Shown here: positions 1 through 10,070 of the stretch, one piece after another
Position numbering within the stretch: position 1 is the first letter of the stretch
How the letters are laid out: each line of letters starts with the position of its first letter
Assembly: GCA_902521655.1 (NCBI GenBank)
Contig: CABYSM010000002.1
Span: forward strand, 21,930-85,929
Source: an uncultured Pelagibacteraceae bacterium
Lineage (GTDB): Bacteria; Pseudomonadota; Alphaproteobacteria; Pelagibacterales; AG-422-B15
Length of the DNA stretch: 64,000 nucleotides
Direction: 5' to 3'
The notes under the pieces: generated by a model
What the model was told of the DNA's origin: nothing
Seen by the model: only the letters and a program-made list of their open reading frames with translations
The model's database searches: none
Program-made: the position numbers and the translations under genes

Positions 1-1165
1 TGACGACTTTAATGCTGATTACATAAGAGATACTTTCAAAGTTCTTTTACAAATGTCTGTAACACTTACAGCAGCAGGTAATTGCCCTGTTGTTAAAGTT
101 GGGAGGATGGCTGGACAATTTGCTAAACCAAGAAGTTCACCTAAAGAAGAAATTGATGGAGTTGAGTTAGATAGTTATAAAGGTGATATCATTAATGATA
201 TGGAGTTTACAGAGTCTTCTAGAATTCCTGATCCTCAAAGAATGATTAGAGCATATACTCAATCAGCTGCAACTCTTAACTTGCTACGAGCTTTTGCAAA
301 GGGTGGTTTTTCTGACCTTAATAAAGTTCATCAATGGAATATGGGTTTTGTTGATGAAAGTCCTCAAGGAAAAAAATTCAGAGAACTAGCTGATAAAATA
401 TCAGACACGTTATCTTTTATGGATGCCATAGGTATCTCATCTGGCAATACAAAAAGATTAAGAAATGTTGATTTTTTTACAAGTCATGAAGCACTCCTTT
501 TGCCATATGAGGAATGTTTAACACGTACAGATAGTACAACTGGTGAAGTGTACGATACATCTGCTCACATGGTGTGGATTGGTGATAGAACAAGACAACT
601 TGATGGAGCTCACGTAGAATTTTGTAGAGGTATTAAAAACCCTATTGGAATTAAGTGTGGTCCAACTTTAGATCCCGATGAATTAAAGAAATTGATCGAT
701 GTATTAAATCCCGAAAATGAAGCTGGTAAAATTACCCTCATTTGTAGATTTGGGGTTGATAATGTTGAAGAGAAGTTGCCCAAACTAATTGGACCTTTTG
801 CCAACTCAGATTACAACCTTGTTTGGTCATGCGACCCCATGCACGGTAACACTATGAAAGCCAATTCTGGCTTTAAGACCAGACCTTTCGAGAGAGTTAT
901 TCAAGAAGTTGAGTCATTTTTTGATATTCATCACTCTTTAGGAACATATCCTGGTGGAGTGCATTTGGAGATGACAGGGCAAAACGTGACTGAGTGCATT
1001 GGTGGTGCCCAAGCGATAAAAGATGAAGATTTATCTGCCAGATACCATACTCATTGTGACCCTAGACTTAACGCAAACCAGGCATTAGAACTTGCCTTCT
1101 TAATATCTGACAAGCTCAGAGAATCTCAAGAACCTCAAAAGTCAAAAATTATAATTGCCAAGTAA
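1..1165 (+). CDS. 3-deoxy-7-phosphoheptulonate synthase, class II (5' truncated by window)
   Basis: Frame is open from position 2 ([18 protein letters not shown]...) into the listed ORF; class II DAHP synthase motifs [65 protein letters not shown]. Confidence 0.95.
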   Translation, partial: DDFNADYIRDTFKVLLQMSVTLTAAGNCPVVKVGRMAGQFAKPRSSPKEEIDGVELDSYKGDIINDMEFTESSRIPDPQRMIRAYTQSAATLNLLRAFAKGGFSDLNKVHQWNMGFVDESPQGKKFRELADKISDTLSFMDAIGISSGNTKRLRNVDFFTSHEALLLPYEECLTRTDSTTGEVYDTSAHMVWIGDRTRQLDGAHVEFCRGIKNPIGIKCGPTLDPDELKKLIDVLNPENEAGKITLICRFGVDNVEEKLPKLIGPFANSDYNLVWSCDPMHGNTMKANSGFKTRPFERVIQEVESFFDIHHSLGTYPGGVHLEMTGQNVTECIGGAQAIKDEDLSARYHTHCDPRLNANQALELAFLISDKLRESQEPQKSKIIIAK

Positions 1166-1200
1166 TTGCGACTAAATTAATTAGTTGTAATATCAGTCAA

Positions 1201-2847
1201 ATGACAGAAAAAATTTCATTATTAGTAGTTCAATCAAACCCAGTTGTTGGGAATATTGCATTCAACAAACAGATCGTTATTGACCACTTACAAAATAATA
1301 ATTCTGATCTAATTTTATTTTCAGAGCTTATGTTAACTGGTTACCCGCCAGAGGATTTAATTTTGAAGCCTGCTTTTATGAAAAAAGTTCATGAAGCAGT
1401 TGATGAAATTGTAAATCTATCAAAAGGGAAGCACCCAACAGTTGTACTAGGTACACCTTGGTTAGATGAAGGTAATTTATTTAATGCTGCGGTAGTCATT
1501 CATGATGGAAAGATCTTACATAAACATTACAAGATGGCACTTCCAAACTATGGGGTATTTGATGAAAAGAGAATATTTTCTAATGGAGAAAAAGTGAGTG
1601 TTATTGATTTTAAAGGTATTAATCTGGGGATATTTATTTGTGAAGATATTTGGGTAAATCAAACCATCACTGAAATCGGTGAACAACAAATTGATCTTGC
1701 TGTTTCTCTCAATGCGTCTCCTTTTGATATTAATAAAATCAACGAAAGAGAAAAGAAAGCTATCGAATTTTCAAAATCTATTGCTGCACCTCTTATCTAT
1801 GTTAATCAAGTAGGAGGTCAGGATGAAATAGTCTTTGATGGAAGCTCATTCCTGAATGATCAAGAAAAAGTTATCTACAAACTTAAGCACTGTCAGTCAG
1901 AGTCTAAGGAATTTTTATTTGATGAAGACCATAAATTTTTAATAGAAGATACGTTCTCTGATCATACAGATATGAATGATGTCATTTACTCCAGTTTAAT
2001 CTTGGGTCTAAGAGATTATGTTGAAAAGAATAATTTTCCAGGCGTTGTGTTGGGAATATCAGGAGGTATTGATAGTGCTTTTAGTGCAGCCGTTGCCACT
2101 GATGCACTTGGACCTTCAAGAGTAAAAGGTATCTTAATGCCCTCAAAATATACAAGCATTGAGAGCAACAAAGATGCATCAGAATTAGGTAATAATTTGG
2201 GCATTGAACTCATGAACATATCTATCAATGAAATTGTCAATTCATACGACAACACACTTAATGATCTATTTTCTGGAACAGAAAAAGACATCACTGAAGA
2301 AAATATTCAATCGCGAACAAGAGGAGCGATTTTGATGGCCTATTCAAACAAATTTGGCCACATGGTTATCACCAATGGTAATAAATCTGAGGTATCTGTT
2401 GGCTATTCGACACTCTATGGAGATATGTGTGGAGGGTTCTCAGTCGTTAAAGATATTTATAAAACTGATTTATTTAAATTGTCAGAATGGAGAAACAAAA
2501 ATAAGCCCTCTTTATCGTTGCTCAATAAAAATGAGATTATACCAAATAATATTATAACTAAGGAACCTACCGCTGAATTAAAAGAAGATCAGAAAGACAG
2601 TGACTCACTTCCACCCTATGATGTATTGGATAAAGTATTGTACCATCTTGTGGAAAAAGAAAGTTCAGTAAAAGAGATTGTAGATCAAGGATTTGATAAA
2701 GAATTAGTTAAAAGAATTCAAAATCTACTCTACAATTCAGAATATAAAAGAAGACAAGCAGCACCAGGCGTGAAGATTTCTGAAAGAAATTTTGGCTATG
2801 ACAGAAGATATCCGATCACGAACGCATTTAGAGATATGGAAAATTAA
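1201..2847 (+). CDS. nadE: Glutamine-dependent NAD+ synthetase
   Basis: N-terminal nitrilase-like amidase domain (FSELMLTGYPPEDL, FICEDIW) plus C-terminal NAD synthase motif GISGGIDSA. Confidence 0.95.
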   Translation: MTEKISLLVVQSNPVVGNIAFNKQIVIDHLQNNNSDLILFSELMLTGYPPEDLILKPAFMKKVHEAVDEIVNLSKGKHPTVVLGTPWLDEGNLFNAAVVIHDGKILHKHYKMALPNYGVFDEKRIFSNGEKVSVIDFKGINLGIFICEDIWVNQTITEIGEQQIDLAVSLNASPFDINKINEREKKAIEFSKSIAAPLIYVNQVGGQDEIVFDGSSFLNDQEKVIYKLKHCQSESKEFLFDEDHKFLIEDTFSDHTDMNDVIYSSLILGLRDYVEKNNFPGVVLGISGGIDSAFSAAVATDALGPSRVKGILMPSKYTSIESNKDASELGNNLGIELMNISINEIVNSYDNTLNDLFSGTEKDITEENIQSRTRGAILMAYSNKFGHMVITNGNKSEVSVGYSTLYGDMCGGFSVVKDIYKTDLFKLSEWRNKNKPSLSLLNKNEIIPNNIITKEPTAELKEDQKDSDSLPPYDVLDKVLYHLVEKESSVKEIVDQGFDKELVKRIQNLLYNSEYKRRQAAPGVKISERNFGYDRRYPITNAFRDMEN

Positions 2848-4176
2848 ATGACAACAGTAACAAGATTTGCACCAAGTCCAACAGGTTTATTACATCTTGG
2901 AAACATCAGAACGGCATTAATTAATTGGCTATATGCACGAACCAACAATGGGAAATTCATTTTAAGAATTGACGATACTGATTTAGAAAGATCGAAAGAT
3001 GAATATATTTCACAGATAAAATATGATCTTGATTGGCTAGGGATTGATTATGATGAAACGTTCAATCAATCGTCTCGTTTCGACAGATACAGGGAGCAAT
3101 TCGAGAAATTAAAAGCTGATGGCAGAATTTACCCTTGCTATGAAACACCCGAAGAACTTGAAAGAAAAAGAAAATTGCTCATCGCAGCTGGCGGCAAGCA
3201 AGTGTATGACCGGTCAGCAATGGAATTAACAGACCAACAAAAGAAAGACTACGAAGCAGAAGGAAGAAAACCTCACTGGAGATTCTTATTAAAAACTGAA
3301 CGTATGAAATGGGATGATTTACTTAAAGGTGAAATAGATATAGACCTCACCAGTTTGTCTGATCCTGTTTTGTTCAGAGAGGACGGCGTTCCTTTATATA
3401 CTTTTAGTTCAGCTGTAGATGATATTGACTACGATATAACCAACGTAATTAGAGGAGATGATCATACGAGCAATACGGCTGTTCAAGTAGAAATTATTAA
3501 TGCGTTGGATCAAAATAAAATAACTTTTGCCCATCACGCCTTACTAAAAGCATCAAGTGGAGATAAATTATCAAAACGAGACAATGTCATATCCATTAGC
3601 AGTTTCAGGGAGGAGAATATGGAGCCTATATCAATACTAAGTTTATTGGCGACCATCGGCACGTCTAATTCTATCGAATTAAAAGACAATATAGATCAAA
3701 TAAAAAGTGAATTTAAACTGAGTACAATTTCAACGTCACCTGGTCGAATTGAAATTGATGTATTGAATGCTCTCAATAAAAAACAGGTTCAAAAATACAA
3801 TTTTAGCGAGATCGAAGAGAGATTAAAAAAGATTGATGAAAAAATTGATCAAAAGTTTTGGGAAACAATCAGAGGCAATCTGAATGTTGTTGAAGATATA
3901 AAACAATGGACGGACATTGTATTTAATAGTGAGACCATTAAGCCTTCTGATAAAGATTATATTAAGATTGCAATGGAATTGATCCCTGATGATCCATGGA
4001 ATGATGAAACATGGGGACTATGGACTTCGGCCATAAAAGAGAAAACTGGCAGAAAAGGAAAAGAGTTATTCTTGCCTCTTAGAGAAGCCTTTACAGGACT
4101 TAATCATGGTCCTGAAATGAAACTACTAATTCAATTACTGGGTAGAGATAAGATCATAGAAAGAGTTGAGTTGTAA
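2848..4176 (+). CDS. gltX: Glutamate--tRNA ligase
   Basis: RFAPSPTGLLHLGNIRTAL HIGH-type motif, KLSKRD KMSKS-type motif. Confidence 0.95.
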   Translation: MTTVTRFAPSPTGLLHLGNIRTALINWLYARTNNGKFILRIDDTDLERSKDEYISQIKYDLDWLGIDYDETFNQSSRFDRYREQFEKLKADGRIYPCYETPEELERKRKLLIAAGGKQVYDRSAMELTDQQKKDYEAEGRKPHWRFLLKTERMKWDDLLKGEIDIDLTSLSDPVLFREDGVPLYTFSSAVDDIDYDITNVIRGDDHTSNTAVQVEIINALDQNKITFAHHALLKASSGDKLSKRDNVISISSFREENMEPISILSLLATIGTSNSIELKDNIDQIKSEFKLSTISTSPGRIEIDVLNALNKKQVQKYNFSEIEERLKKIDEKIDQKFWETIRGNLNVVEDIKQWTDIVFNSETIKPSDKDYIKIAMELIPDDPWNDETWGLWTSAIKEKTGRKGKELFLPLREAFTGLNHGPEMKLLIQLLGRDKIIERVEL

Positions 4177-5541
4177 ATGTCACTGAATTTATACGACACA
4201 TTCTCAAACTCAAAAAAAAAGTTTGAACCAATTGATCCAAAAAATATCAGAATGTATGTTTGTGGTCCCACAGTATACGACTATCCACACGTAGGAAATG
4301 CAAGACCTGTCATTGTTTTTGATATTTTATTTCGAATTCTTCAAAACTTATACGGTACAGAACGTGTAACATATGTGAGAAATATAACAGATGTTGATGA
4401 TAAGATTATAAATGCTTCCCAAGAAAATAATGAAGACATCAACGAATTAACTTCAAGAACCATTAATTATTTTCGCGCTGATGCGAAATATATAGGAGCA
4501 ATGGAGCCCTCTTTTGAGCCCAGAGCAACAGATCACATAGATGAAATGATCAATATTATTGAGACTTTAATTGAAAAAAATTATGCCTATGTTGCTGAGA
4601 ATAACGTTCTTTTCTCATCTACTAAATTTTCTAAATACGGATCATTATCAGGTAAAAACCTTGAAGAAATGATTGCTGGATCAAGAGTCGATGTTGAAAG
4701 TTATAAGCAAGAAGCCTCAGATTTTATACTATGGAAGCCTTCTAAAGATAACGAGCCTGGATGGGACAGTCCGTGGGGCAAGGGAAGACCTGGATGGCAT
4801 ATAGAGTGTTCAGCAATGAGTGAAAAATTATTAGGTAAAACATTTGATATTCATGGTGGTGGGCAAGATTTAATTTTCCCTCATCACGAAAATGAAATCG
4901 CTCAGAGTGAGTGTGCAAACGGGGAAAAATTTGCAAATTACTGGGTTCATAATGGCTTTGTTACTGTTGAAGGAAGTAAAATGGCAAAATCTGATGGAAA
5001 TTTTGTAACAGTGAATGAGCTTAAAGAGAAATACCAAGGAGAGGTTATTAGATTAACCATGATACTGACTCATTATCGTCAGCCATTGAATTGGACTAAT
5101 GATAATCTACAAGAAAGCAAAAAAACACTGGATAAGTGGTACCAATATTTTTCTGAAGTGGATTTTAAGCCTGACTTAAATGTGAAGATTGATGAAAATG
5201 TAATGAACGCTCTAAATGATGACATGAATACGCCTCAGGCAATAGCTGAATTGCATAAATTATTCAAAAATTGTAAAAGTAATGATCACAATTCATTAAA
5301 TCAATTTTTAATTTCGGCTCAATTTCTTGGATTGATGAATGATGAACCTTCTCAATGGATATCATGGGGTAAAGAAAATATAAGCGTAGATCAAAATAAG
5401 ATTGAGTCATTGATTGCTCAAAGAAATACCGCAAGAGCAAATAAAGATTTTGCTGAAGCTGATAGAATTAGAGATGAGTTGGAAAATTTAGGAATAGTAC
5501 TAGAAGATAAAGGTACAGAAACCACATGGAAAACTAAGTAA
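4177..5541 (+). CDS. cysS: Cysteine--tRNA ligase
   Basis: MYVCGPTVYDYPHVGNARP, GWHIECSAM, KMAKSDGN motifs. Confidence 0.96.
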   Translation: MSLNLYDTFSNSKKKFEPIDPKNIRMYVCGPTVYDYPHVGNARPVIVFDILFRILQNLYGTERVTYVRNITDVDDKIINASQENNEDINELTSRTINYFRADAKYIGAMEPSFEPRATDHIDEMINIIETLIEKNYAYVAENNVLFSSTKFSKYGSLSGKNLEEMIAGSRVDVESYKQEASDFILWKPSKDNEPGWDSPWGKGRPGWHIECSAMSEKLLGKTFDIHGGGQDLIFPHHENEIAQSECANGEKFANYWVHNGFVTVEGSKMAKSDGNFVTVNELKEKYQGEVIRLTMILTHYRQPLNWTNDNLQESKKTLDKWYQYFSEVDFKPDLNVKIDENVMNALNDDMNTPQAIAELHKLFKNCKSNDHNSLNQFLISAQFLGLMNDEPSQWISWGKENISVDQNKIESLIAQRNTARANKDFAEADRIRDELENLGIVLEDKGTETTWKTK

Positions 5542-7140
5542 ATGAAAGAAAAGTTATTTATATTTGATACGACATTGAGAGACGGAGCACAAACTTATGG
5601 CGTTGATTTTAACGTAGATGAGAAAAAAATTCTCGCATCAAAGCTTGATGCCTTAGGCGTTGATTATATTGAGGGTGGATGGCCTGGTGCAAATGAAACT
5701 GATACACAATTTTTCGCTGAAAAAATGGAATTTAAAAATTCTACGTTTACGGCTTTCGGCATGACCAAAAAGACAGGAAGGAGTGCTGAAAATGATCCTG
5801 GTTTAGCTGCCATGATTAACGTAAGTGCCCCATCAGCCTGCGTAGTGGGTAAGTCTTGGGATTTCCATGTAGATTTAGCGTTAGGAATTTCCAATGATGA
5901 AAACTTAGTAAATATTGCTGAGTCTGTTAACTTTTTATCAAGCAGCAAGAAGGAAGTTCATTTTGATGCTGAACATTTCTTTGATGGCTACAAAGCTAAT
6001 CCTCAATATGCGATAAAGTGTTTAAAAGCAGCACAGGACAATGGAGCAAGGTGGATGGTTCTTTGTGATACCAACGGAGGCACATTACCCCATGAAGTAG
6101 AACAGATTGTCTCAGAAGTTGTAAAGGATATTCCAGGCGACCAACTTGGTATTCACGCACATAATGATACTGGAAATGCTGTAGCAAATTCATTAGCTGC
6201 AGTTCATGCTGGGGTCAGACAAGTGCAAGGCACTATTAACGGACTTGGTGAACGATGCGGAAATGCTAATTTAATTACTCTTCTTCCTACCTTTGCTTTA
6301 AAGGATGAATATATCGATAAATTTGATTTATCTATCGATACTAAAAATCTTGGTCAGTTAACAGAACTTTCAAGACTGTTAGATGAAATATTAAATCGTG
6401 TACCCAATAGAACAGCACCTTATGTAGGCTCAGCAGCATTTGCGCATAAAGGAGGATTGCACGTTTCAGCAGTAAACAAAGATCCTAAAACTTATGAACA
6501 TATCGATCCTGAGTTGGTGGGCAATCATCGTCAAATAATCATTTCAGAACAATCAGGAAAATCAAATATTCTTGCGCGATTAAAGTCTACAGGAATTCAG
6601 ATCAATGAGGATGATGAAACTATACAAAAAATTCTTGATCGAGTGAAAGAACGTGAATTTATTGGATATTCATACGATGGTGCAGATGCTTCATTTGAAA
6701 TATTGGTGAAAAAGGTCATTGCTGAAATGCCCACTTATTTTGAAGTAGTTAATTTTAATGTGAACGTAAAAAATTCAGGTGGTGAAGGTAAAACAATATC
6801 AGATGCCGAAGTTAAATTAAAATTTGGTAAAGAAGAACTTATAGGTACGGGACAAGGTGTAGGACCAGTTAATGCATTGGACAATGCTTTGAGGAATAAT
6901 TTTCAATCAAGTGGTTATGCTGAATTGATCAAGGATTTATCTCTTATCGACTATAAAGTGAGAATTTTAAACACAGGAACCGATGCGATCACCAGAGTAT
7001 CAATTGAGAGTTCTGATAAAGATAAAAAGAGTTGGTACACAATTGGTGTTTCAGAAAATATTATAGAAGCCTCCTTTAGGGCACTGATTGACAGTGTTGA
7101 GTACAAATTGATGAAAGAAAAGGCTACGGTTCTTAGTTAG
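5542..7140 (+). CDS. cimA: (R)-citramalate synthase
   Basis: DTTLRDGAQTYGVDF, HAHNDTGNAVANSLAAV, C-terminal LeuA-type regulatory domain; CimA-type architecture. Confidence 0.88.
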   Translation: MKEKLFIFDTTLRDGAQTYGVDFNVDEKKILASKLDALGVDYIEGGWPGANETDTQFFAEKMEFKNSTFTAFGMTKKTGRSAENDPGLAAMINVSAPSACVVGKSWDFHVDLALGISNDENLVNIAESVNFLSSSKKEVHFDAEHFFDGYKANPQYAIKCLKAAQDNGARWMVLCDTNGGTLPHEVEQIVSEVVKDIPGDQLGIHAHNDTGNAVANSLAAVHAGVRQVQGTINGLGERCGNANLITLLPTFALKDEYIDKFDLSIDTKNLGQLTELSRLLDEILNRVPNRTAPYVGSAAFAHKGGLHVSAVNKDPKTYEHIDPELVGNHRQIIISEQSGKSNILARLKSTGIQINEDDETIQKILDRVKEREFIGYSYDGADASFEILVKKVIAEMPTYFEVVNFNVNVKNSGGEGKTISDAEVKLKFGKEELIGTGQGVGPVNALDNALRNNFQSSGYAELIKDLSLIDYKVRILNTGTDAITRVSIESSDKDKKSWYTIGVSENIIEASFRALIDSVEYKLMKEKATVLS

Positions 7141-7143
7141 TAC

Positions 7144-7881
7144 ATGTCTTCAAATAATATTTCAATTATCTTGGTTGATACTCAACTTCCTGAAAATATA
7201 GGTCTGGTTGCACGTTCCATGTATAATTTTGGTTTTTCTGACCTGAGGTTAGTCAACCCTAAATTAGATTGGCCATCAGAGAAGGCACATGCGGTATCAG
7301 TCGATGCCAAATCTATTATAGAGAGTGCAAAAGTTTACACTACCCTGAGAGAGGCACTCAGTGATTCTACACTCTCCATTGCTTATACAGCTCGAAAACG
7401 CGATATGAGCAAACAGTTTACTGACAATAAATCTATTATTAAGGAAATACATGATGAATACAGTAATGATAAGTTAGCTGTTGTTTTTGGCGGTGAAGCT
7501 TCAGGCTTGACCAATGACCATCTTTCTTTAGTGACAAGGTGTGTGACGATTGATACGCATGAGAACTTTTCATCTTTGAATCTTTCACATGCCGTCAATG
7601 TATTTTGTTATTCTATATTTTCATTAATGTATAATGATGAAAAATTAGTTGATGAGAATTCACTGACGCGCGGCAATCAAAATGAACTGATGCATTTTTT
7701 TGATCATATTGAAGAAGAGTTGGAAAACAGAGGTTTCTTTCAACCCGAGGAAAAAATGCCAAAAATGAAGCAAAATCTTAGGAATATCTTTCACCGGGCT
7801 GATCTCAGCGATAGGGAAATTGCAACACTGAGAGGAGTAGTCACGGTTCTATCAGATTATAGGAAAACTGAGGAAATTTAG
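7144..7881 (+). CDS. trmJ: TrmJ-like tRNA/rRNA 2'-O-methyltransferase (SPOUT/TrmH family)
   Basis: [59 protein letters not shown]. Confidence 0.85.
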   Translation: MSSNNISIILVDTQLPENIGLVARSMYNFGFSDLRLVNPKLDWPSEKAHAVSVDAKSIIESAKVYTTLREALSDSTLSIAYTARKRDMSKQFTDNKSIIKEIHDEYSNDKLAVVFGGEASGLTNDHLSLVTRCVTIDTHENFSSLNLSHAVNVFCYSIFSLMYNDEKLVDENSLTRGNQNELMHFFDHIEEELENRGFFQPEEKMPKMKQNLRNIFHRADLSDREIATLRGVVTVLSDYRKTEEI

Positions 7882-7890
7882 TATTCTGGT

Positions 7891-7918
7891 TTGACAATAT
7901 TCAGGAAAACAGTATAAA
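7891..7918 (+). promoter_or_regulatory. Sigma70-type promoter upstream of rpsD
   Basis: TTGACA (7891-7896), 16 nt spacer, TATAAA (7913-7918). Confidence 0.65.
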
Positions 7919-7934
7919 CCACGGATCACAATAT

Positions 7935-8552
7935 ATGACAAAACGAATAGCACAAAAACACAAAATCGATAGACGTCTAAGTGTTAACCTATGGGGAAGA
8001 CCCAAAAGCCCTTTTAATTTAAGAAAATACAGACCTGGCCAACATGGACAGAAGCATACTGGAAAACTATCTGACTATGGTGTTCAGTTACATGCTAAGC
8101 AAAAATTAAAAGGCTATTATGGCAACCTAAATGAAAGACAATTCCGCAATTGTTATAAAGAGGCCATCAGACAAAAGGGTGACTCAGGAGAAAATTTAAT
8201 TGCGCTTCTAGAAAGAAGATTAGATACGATTGTTTATCGTTCAAAGTTTGTCCCAACTGTTTTTGCAGCACGACAATTCATCAATCATGGTCATGTCAAA
8301 GTAAATGGCAAAAGAGTAAATATTTCAAGCTATCGTGTTACTGAAGGCGATGTCATTGAAGTTAAAGATAAGTCTAAAGAAATGGCGATTGTTGTTGAAG
8401 CAATGAAAAGTCAGGAGCGTGATATCCCAGGTTATATTACCGTTGATGAAAAGAAATGTTCTTCAACATTTATTCGAACACCTCAGTTTGCCGAAGTTCC
8501 ATATGCAACGCAGATGGATCCAAAACTAGTTATCGAGTATTATTCTCGATAA
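7935..8552 (+). CDS. rpsD: 30S ribosomal protein S4
   Basis: [21 protein letters not shown]4 domain [38 protein letters not shown]. Confidence 0.97.
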   Translation: MTKRIAQKHKIDRRLSVNLWGRPKSPFNLRKYRPGQHGQKHTGKLSDYGVQLHAKQKLKGYYGNLNERQFRNCYKEAIRQKGDSGENLIALLERRLDTIVYRSKFVPTVFAARQFINHGHVKVNGKRVNISSYRVTEGDVIEVKDKSKEMAIVVEAMKSQERDIPGYITVDEKKCSSTFIRTPQFAEVPYATQMDPKLVIEYYSR

Positions 8553-8559
8553 ATCCCAA

Positions 8560-9666
8560 ATGAGTGCATCGCACTTTTTTTCAAAAGATTACTTTCAAGC
8601 GCGAGATAGATTCATTAAATCTATTAATGAACTGAAGGGTCAAGGCCATCAAGTTAGTCATGATACACTTACTTTAGATTGCAAAGGACCTAATCAAGAA
8701 AATCTTTGCATCGATATTGCAACTATTGGTTCAATCGATAGCGATAATCTATTACTATATAGTTCAGGCATTCATGGCGTTGAAGGATTTGCAGGTTCAG
8801 CTATTCAATTATCAGTTTTAGAGCAAATCAAAAATGCCAATCCAATTACTGATTATTGCATAGTTTTTATTCATATCATTAATCCATACGGTATGGCATG
8901 GCACAGAAGGGTGAATGAAAATAATGTTGATATGAACAGAAACTTTATAAAGGATCATCAAGGCGAACCTGAAGGATATCAGAAAATAGATACTTTCTTA
9001 AACCCCAAGAGTATTCCAACAAAATTAGATATTATGTTTTTGCCTCGGGGTATTAGTTTATTGTTAAAGTACGGTTTCACCAATGTGAAGCAATGGTTTG
9101 CACAGGGGCAATATACGAGACCAAAGAGTTTACAATATGGCGGCGATGCACTTCAACAGGGACCTAAGATGATTTTAGATTGGCTGAAAAAAAATCTTAA
9201 TAATACAAAAAAGGTTTTTGGTATAGATTTACATACTGGATTAGGCAAATCAGGATATGACACTATACTTGTGCCTGATGATATCAAAGAAGATAAATAT
9301 AATATACTAGTCTCACTTTTTGGTGACCATGTATCTCCACTTGATCCAACACAAGGCGTGGGTTACCGAATAACAGGAGATATTCACTCAGGTATAGTAA
9401 AAGAGTTTTCATCAATTGAATGGTTAACAATCACCCAAGAGTTTGGAACATTTGGTCCCACAACTGTTTTCAAAAATTTAAGGGCTGAAAATAGATGGAC
9501 ACAAAACAATCAATTAAATGATGAAAAAGATATAATGAATCATTGGAGTAGAAAAAATCTATTAAACACATTCAATCCAAACAACAAGCGTTGGCAGCAA
9601 GATCTAATCAGTAGGGGCAATACTGTTTTTAAGTCTATTCAGGAATATTTATCAAAGCTCGATTAA
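8560..9666 (+). CDS. DUF2817 / M14-like metallocarboxypeptidase family protein
   Basis: SGIHGVEGFAGSAIQ, NPYGMAWHRRVNENNVDMNRNF, DLHTGLG, TQEFGTF motifs of the DUF2817/M14-like family. Confidence 0.8.
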   Translation: MSASHFFSKDYFQARDRFIKSINELKGQGHQVSHDTLTLDCKGPNQENLCIDIATIGSIDSDNLLLYSSGIHGVEGFAGSAIQLSVLEQIKNANPITDYCIVFIHIINPYGMAWHRRVNENNVDMNRNFIKDHQGEPEGYQKIDTFLNPKSIPTKLDIMFLPRGISLLLKYGFTNVKQWFAQGQYTRPKSLQYGGDALQQGPKMILDWLKKNLNNTKKVFGIDLHTGLGKSGYDTILVPDDIKEDKYNILVSLFGDHVSPLDPTQGVGYRITGDIHSGIVKEFSSIEWLTITQEFGTFGPTTVFKNLRAENRWTQNNQLNDEKDIMNHWSRKNLLNTFNPNNKRWQQDLISRGNTVFKSIQEYLSKLD

Positions 9667-9992
9667 TCGTGGGCGATATTTTTTTCTTTTAATACCTCTG
9701 ATAATTCACCAGTTTTATGCATATCTAATATAATGTCACAGCCGCCAATAAATTCTCCCTTTACATAAAGCTGAGGAATTGTTGGCCAATTTGTAAAATC
9801 TTTTATTCCTTGTCTTAATTCGTCACTTTCTAGAACATTAACATCTTTATATTCGATATTCATAAATGATAGGGCATTTACAACAGCATTAGAAAATCCA
9901 CATTCAGGTTGAACTTTGGTGCCTTTCATAAAAAGGACCACATCATTTTGATCAACTATGTCTTTGATATTATTTTGTACTGTTTCGTTCAT
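9663..9992 (-). CDS. grxD: Monothiol glutaredoxin (Grx4 family)
   Basis: VVLFMKGTKVQPECGFSNAVV with CGFS motif; TNWPTIPQLYVKGEFIGGCDI. Confidence 0.95.
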   Translation of the reverse strand: MNETVQNNIKDIVDQNDVVLFMKGTKVQPECGFSNAVVNALSFMNIEYKDVNVLESDELRQGIKDFTNWPTIPQLYVKGEFIGGCDIILDMHKTGELSEVLKEKNIAHD

Positions 9993-10070
9993 AACACTAC
10001 AATTAACTGCTTTTAATATTTATTCAATAATAAATATTCTACAAAAAATTCCTTTAGTTCTGATTATTTA

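Noticed and set aside
10015-10038. AT-only inverted repeat AATATTTAT/ATAAATATT between purL and grxD
   Set aside because: Pure A/T palindromes of this size are expected by chance in such AT-rich DNA; no supporting T tract or conservation evidence.
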